Origin: CADEDV01 sp036374495
Lineage (GTDB): Bacteria; Bacteroidota; Bacteroidia; Chitinophagales; Chitinophagaceae
Assembly (NCBI GenBank): GCA_965652975.1
Contig: CBFGYO010000105.1
Span: forward strand, 1 to 14,599
Length of the DNA: 14,599 nt
Direction of reading: 5' to 3'
Both the position numbers and the translations under genes were made by a program. Shown here one piece after another: positions 12,783 to 14,599 of this stretch. Position 1 is the stretch's first letter; every line of letters starts with the position of its first letter. Under the pieces are notes generated by a model. The model worked only from the letters and a program-made list of their open reading frames with translations, did no database searches and was not told the origin of the DNA.

Positions 12783-14405
12783 TCAGAATGCTCGGTTGCG
12801 TGCGCCTGCGGGTTTTGGCAGTTCTTTACGCGGAATCTTCTTGTCGAGTTGGGCTGTATTCAAAACAAATGCGGCTACAATCATTGATGCCTGCTTCAAA
12901 TCATCAGCCACGAGGTGGTCGTATGTGTCCATATTAGTATGATGCGTACGCGTATCATATTCCAGTTCGTCCTGGATAAACTGGAACCCGGGAATGCCCA
13001 CGGCATCAAAGGCCAGGTGATCAGTACCGCCGGTATTGTTGATCGTTACCGTAGTAGCTTCCATGTCGGAGAATGGTTGTAGCCAGGAAGAAAATAAATC
13101 CCTTGCGTCTTTATTACCCTGCAGGTAAATACCGCGGATCTTTCCACTACCATTATCTAAATTATAATAGGCTGATATTTTTTCATGCGCAGGCTTTAGT
13201 TCCATAGTAGCGGGATCGGCGAAATTATTTTTTACATAATTCCTGGACCCGAACAATCCCTGCTCTTCCCCACTCCATAGCGCGATACGAATCGTGCGTT
13301 TGGGTTGTACACCCATAGCTTTTATAATTCGAACTGCCTCCATCATTACCGCACAACCTGCTGCATTGTCGGTAGCGCCTGTAGCCCCATGCCAGGAATC
13401 GAGATGACCTCCCAGCATTACAATTTCATCTTTAAGCACTGGATCGGTACCGGGTATCTCTGCAATTACATTATATCCTTTGAGATCGTTTGTAAAGAAT
13501 TTGGTTTTTACATCTGCCTCCACTTTTACCTTAACACCCGCTTCTACCAGGCGCTGCAATTGTAGGTAATCATCACCTGCCACCATTACGGAGGCCGGAA
13601 CTACAGCACTATCTTTTGCATAATAACCACCACCACTTACGAATATCGTACCATCTGTACCATTGGCATTCATACTTAAAATAAGTGCTGGCTGCTGCTT
13701 TATGAGGAATTGATCAATTTTTCGTTGCAACGCCTGGCGGTTCATACGTTCCGCTCTTTGCGCCGAGTCGCCGGCATTGCGCTGGCGATTATTTCCGGCT
13801 TCGGCCGGATTAGCTGCAGCCATTTTGGCCAGGGCATCTGGGGTATAACGGTTACCATCAGCTTCAAATGAGGGCTTCAGTTGCACGGGTGACCAAAGCA
13901 TTACGATCTTGCCTTTGAGCTTGCCGGCATATTTCATCAGCTCAACTGAATCTTTTGCTTTCACCAGTACCACTTCGCTATTAATAATGGTAGTACCGGG
14001 TGTACTGCCTGTCCACGCCCGTGGCAGGGCAATAATCGGATGATAATAAGGTTGAGTCATCGCAATATAGCAGCGTTCCTGTTGCCAGCCTTTTCCAAAC
14101 TCGCCCCAGGGTTCGAGCCGCGCATTGGAAAGTCCCAACTTGGTGAGTTCATCTTTGGCCCAGTTGGCGGCGCGTGTAAAACCGGGGGAAACAGTGAGTC
14201 GTGGGCCGCTTACGTCAGTCAACTGGAAGGCATAGTCCATTACTTTTGAATTGCTCATCCCCTCTTTCCGTATCATGGCAGACGTGTTAGCATTGCCAGC
14301 ACCTGCTCCATTTACTTCGGGGTGTGTGGCAACCGATTCCGTTTGTTGCGATAGAAGATTGATTGATAATGCAAAAAATACAATTGTTGCAATTTGTTTT
14401 CTCAT
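12783..14405 (-). CDS. Secreted M28-family zinc peptidase (aminopeptidase-like, with PA-type insert)
   Basis: This is a 540-residue exported metallopeptidase. The ATG at 14405 opens a signal peptide (MRKQIATIVFFALSINLLSQ). A protease-associated-type region lies between about 110 and 310. It is interrupted by a low-complexity Ala/Asn/Gln/Arg segment (about 192-230). The catalytic M28 domain has the dizinc set seen in Aeromonas aminopeptidase: His 334 and Asp 336 in GGHLDSWHG, bridging Asp 346 in TDNAAG, general base Glu 380 and ligand Glu 381 in WSGEEQGLFGS, Asp 417 in YYNLDNGSG, and His 488/489 in THHTNMDTYDHL. All ligands are present, so it should be active, most likely as an aminopeptidase or carboxypeptidase-like exopeptidase outside the cytoplasm. 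Specificity cannot be read from sequence. It is convergent with the YqaE-like gene and ends 3 bp from hairpin repeat D. Confidence 0.93.
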   Translation of the reverse strand: MRKQIATIVFFALSINLLSQQTESVATHPEVNGAGAGNANTSAMIRKEGMSNSKVMDYAFQLTDVSGPRLTVSPGFTRAANWAKDELTKLGLSNARLEPWGEFGKGWQQERCYIAMTQPYYHPIIALPRAWTGSTPGTTIINSEVVLVKAKDSVELMKYAGKLKGKIVMLWSPVQLKPSFEADGNRYTPDALAKMAAANPAEAGNNRQRNAGDSAQRAERMNRQALQRKIDQFLIKQQPALILSMNANGTDGTIFVSGGGYYAKDSAVVPASVMVAGDDYLQLQRLVEAGVKVKVEADVKTKFFTNDLKGYNVIAEIPGTDPVLKDEIVMLGGHLDSWHGATGATDNAAGCAVMMEAVRIIKAMGVQPKRTIRIALWSGEEQGLFGSRNYVKNNFADPATMELKPAHEKISAYYNLDNGSGKIRGIYLQGNKDARDLFSSWLQPFSDMEATTVTINNTGGTDHLAFDAVGIPGFQFIQDELEYDTRTHHTNMDTYDHLVADDLKQASMIVAAFVLNTAQLDKKIPRKELPKPAGARNRAF

Positions 14406-14510
14406 GTGAACCTGTTTTTTGGAATGGGCAAGTTAGGCCATTTTAAAATACACCCGACGACGCCCTCCCCGCCATTCATCTGTCTAAAAAGCCGACTCAT
14501 CAATATTTTT

Positions 14511-14540
14511 TTTGGATCAACGAAATTTATCGTAGATTAC
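14511..14540 (+). promoter_or_regulatory. Weak candidate promoter of the right-edge gene
   Basis: TTTG at 14511-14514 is followed after 18 bases by TAGATTAC (14533-14540), two mismatches from TAnnTTTG. The leader to the ATG at 14561 would be about 14 bases. The rest of the divergent gap 14406-14560 holds nothing else I can assign. Confidence 0.3.
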
Positions 14541-14560
14541 TATTACAAAACCAAACTTAT

Positions 14561-14599
14561 ATGAAACGTAAAATTTTACTCTTACTGGTAATGGCATCG
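14561..14599 (+). CDS. Start of an exported protein (truncated by window edge)
   Basis: Thirteen codons (MKRKILLLLVMAS) run to the end of the window. The basic start followed by a leucine-rich core is typical of a Sec or lipoprotein signal peptide. The gene is divergent from the M28 peptidase. Nothing more can be said about its product. Confidence 0.6.
   Translation, partial: MKRKILLLLVMAS

Overview
The window looks like chromosomal DNA from a Bacteroidota bacterium, most likely the Chitinophagaceae or a near relative. The evidence is lipoprotein and Sec signal peptides followed by C or Q, a tandem pair of DUF6089/PorG-like outer-membrane barrels, a DPE2-type glucanotransferase with two starch-binding domains, AT-rich start contexts with no Shine-Dalgarno sequence, and promoter-like TAnnTTTG (-7) motifs upstream of several genes. 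Base composition is even and there are no rRNA, tRNA, IS, phage or CRISPR features. No gene-free stretch exceeds about 160 bases.

Layout, left to right. A short A/T-rich repeat (about 54-94) precedes a TraB/GumN-family lipoprotein (minus, 97-1014) and a UbiD-family decarboxylase (minus, 1175-3097). Two tandem DUF6089-like beta-barrel paralogues follow (minus, 3257-4120 and 4212-5087, the second with a TTG start). Divergent from these is an M13 zinc metallopeptidase lipoprotein (plus, 5230-7275). It converges on a dipeptide epimerase of the enolase superfamily (minus, 7376-8401, probable TTG start). Next come a 900-residue 4-alpha-glucanotransferase (minus, 8540-11242) and a divergent unknown membrane protein (plus, 11366-11920). 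A 51-residue small membrane protein (plus, 11973-12128) has its own hairpin terminator. A YqaE/Pmp3-like protein with a signal peptide and charged linker (plus, 12259-12684) converges on a secreted M28 aminopeptidase-like enzyme (minus, 12783-14405). The first 13 codons of another exported protein (plus) run off the right edge.

The genes do not form one pathway or operon. Most appear to be single transcription units. The loose theme is cell-envelope and peptide handling: two exported metallopeptidases, a dipeptide epimerase and several envelope proteins. One quinone-type decarboxylase and one alpha-glucan enzyme are also present.

The most notable content is intergenic. Four copies of a 93-94 bp, nearly perfect long-hairpin element lie at 3143-3235, 7288-7381, 8444-8536 and 12687-12779. 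Each arm is four 7-bp AGATAAA-type units followed by a GTTGTAT-like segment, closing on a small inner hairpin. Base pairs co-vary between copies. Every copy lies at the 3' end of one or two genes, within 2-21 bp of a stop codon, and one copy supplies the last codon and stop of the epimerase. This looks like a dispersed palindromic repeat family that acts as, or has been selected as, a (bidirectional) transcription terminator or mRNA 3'-end stabiliser.
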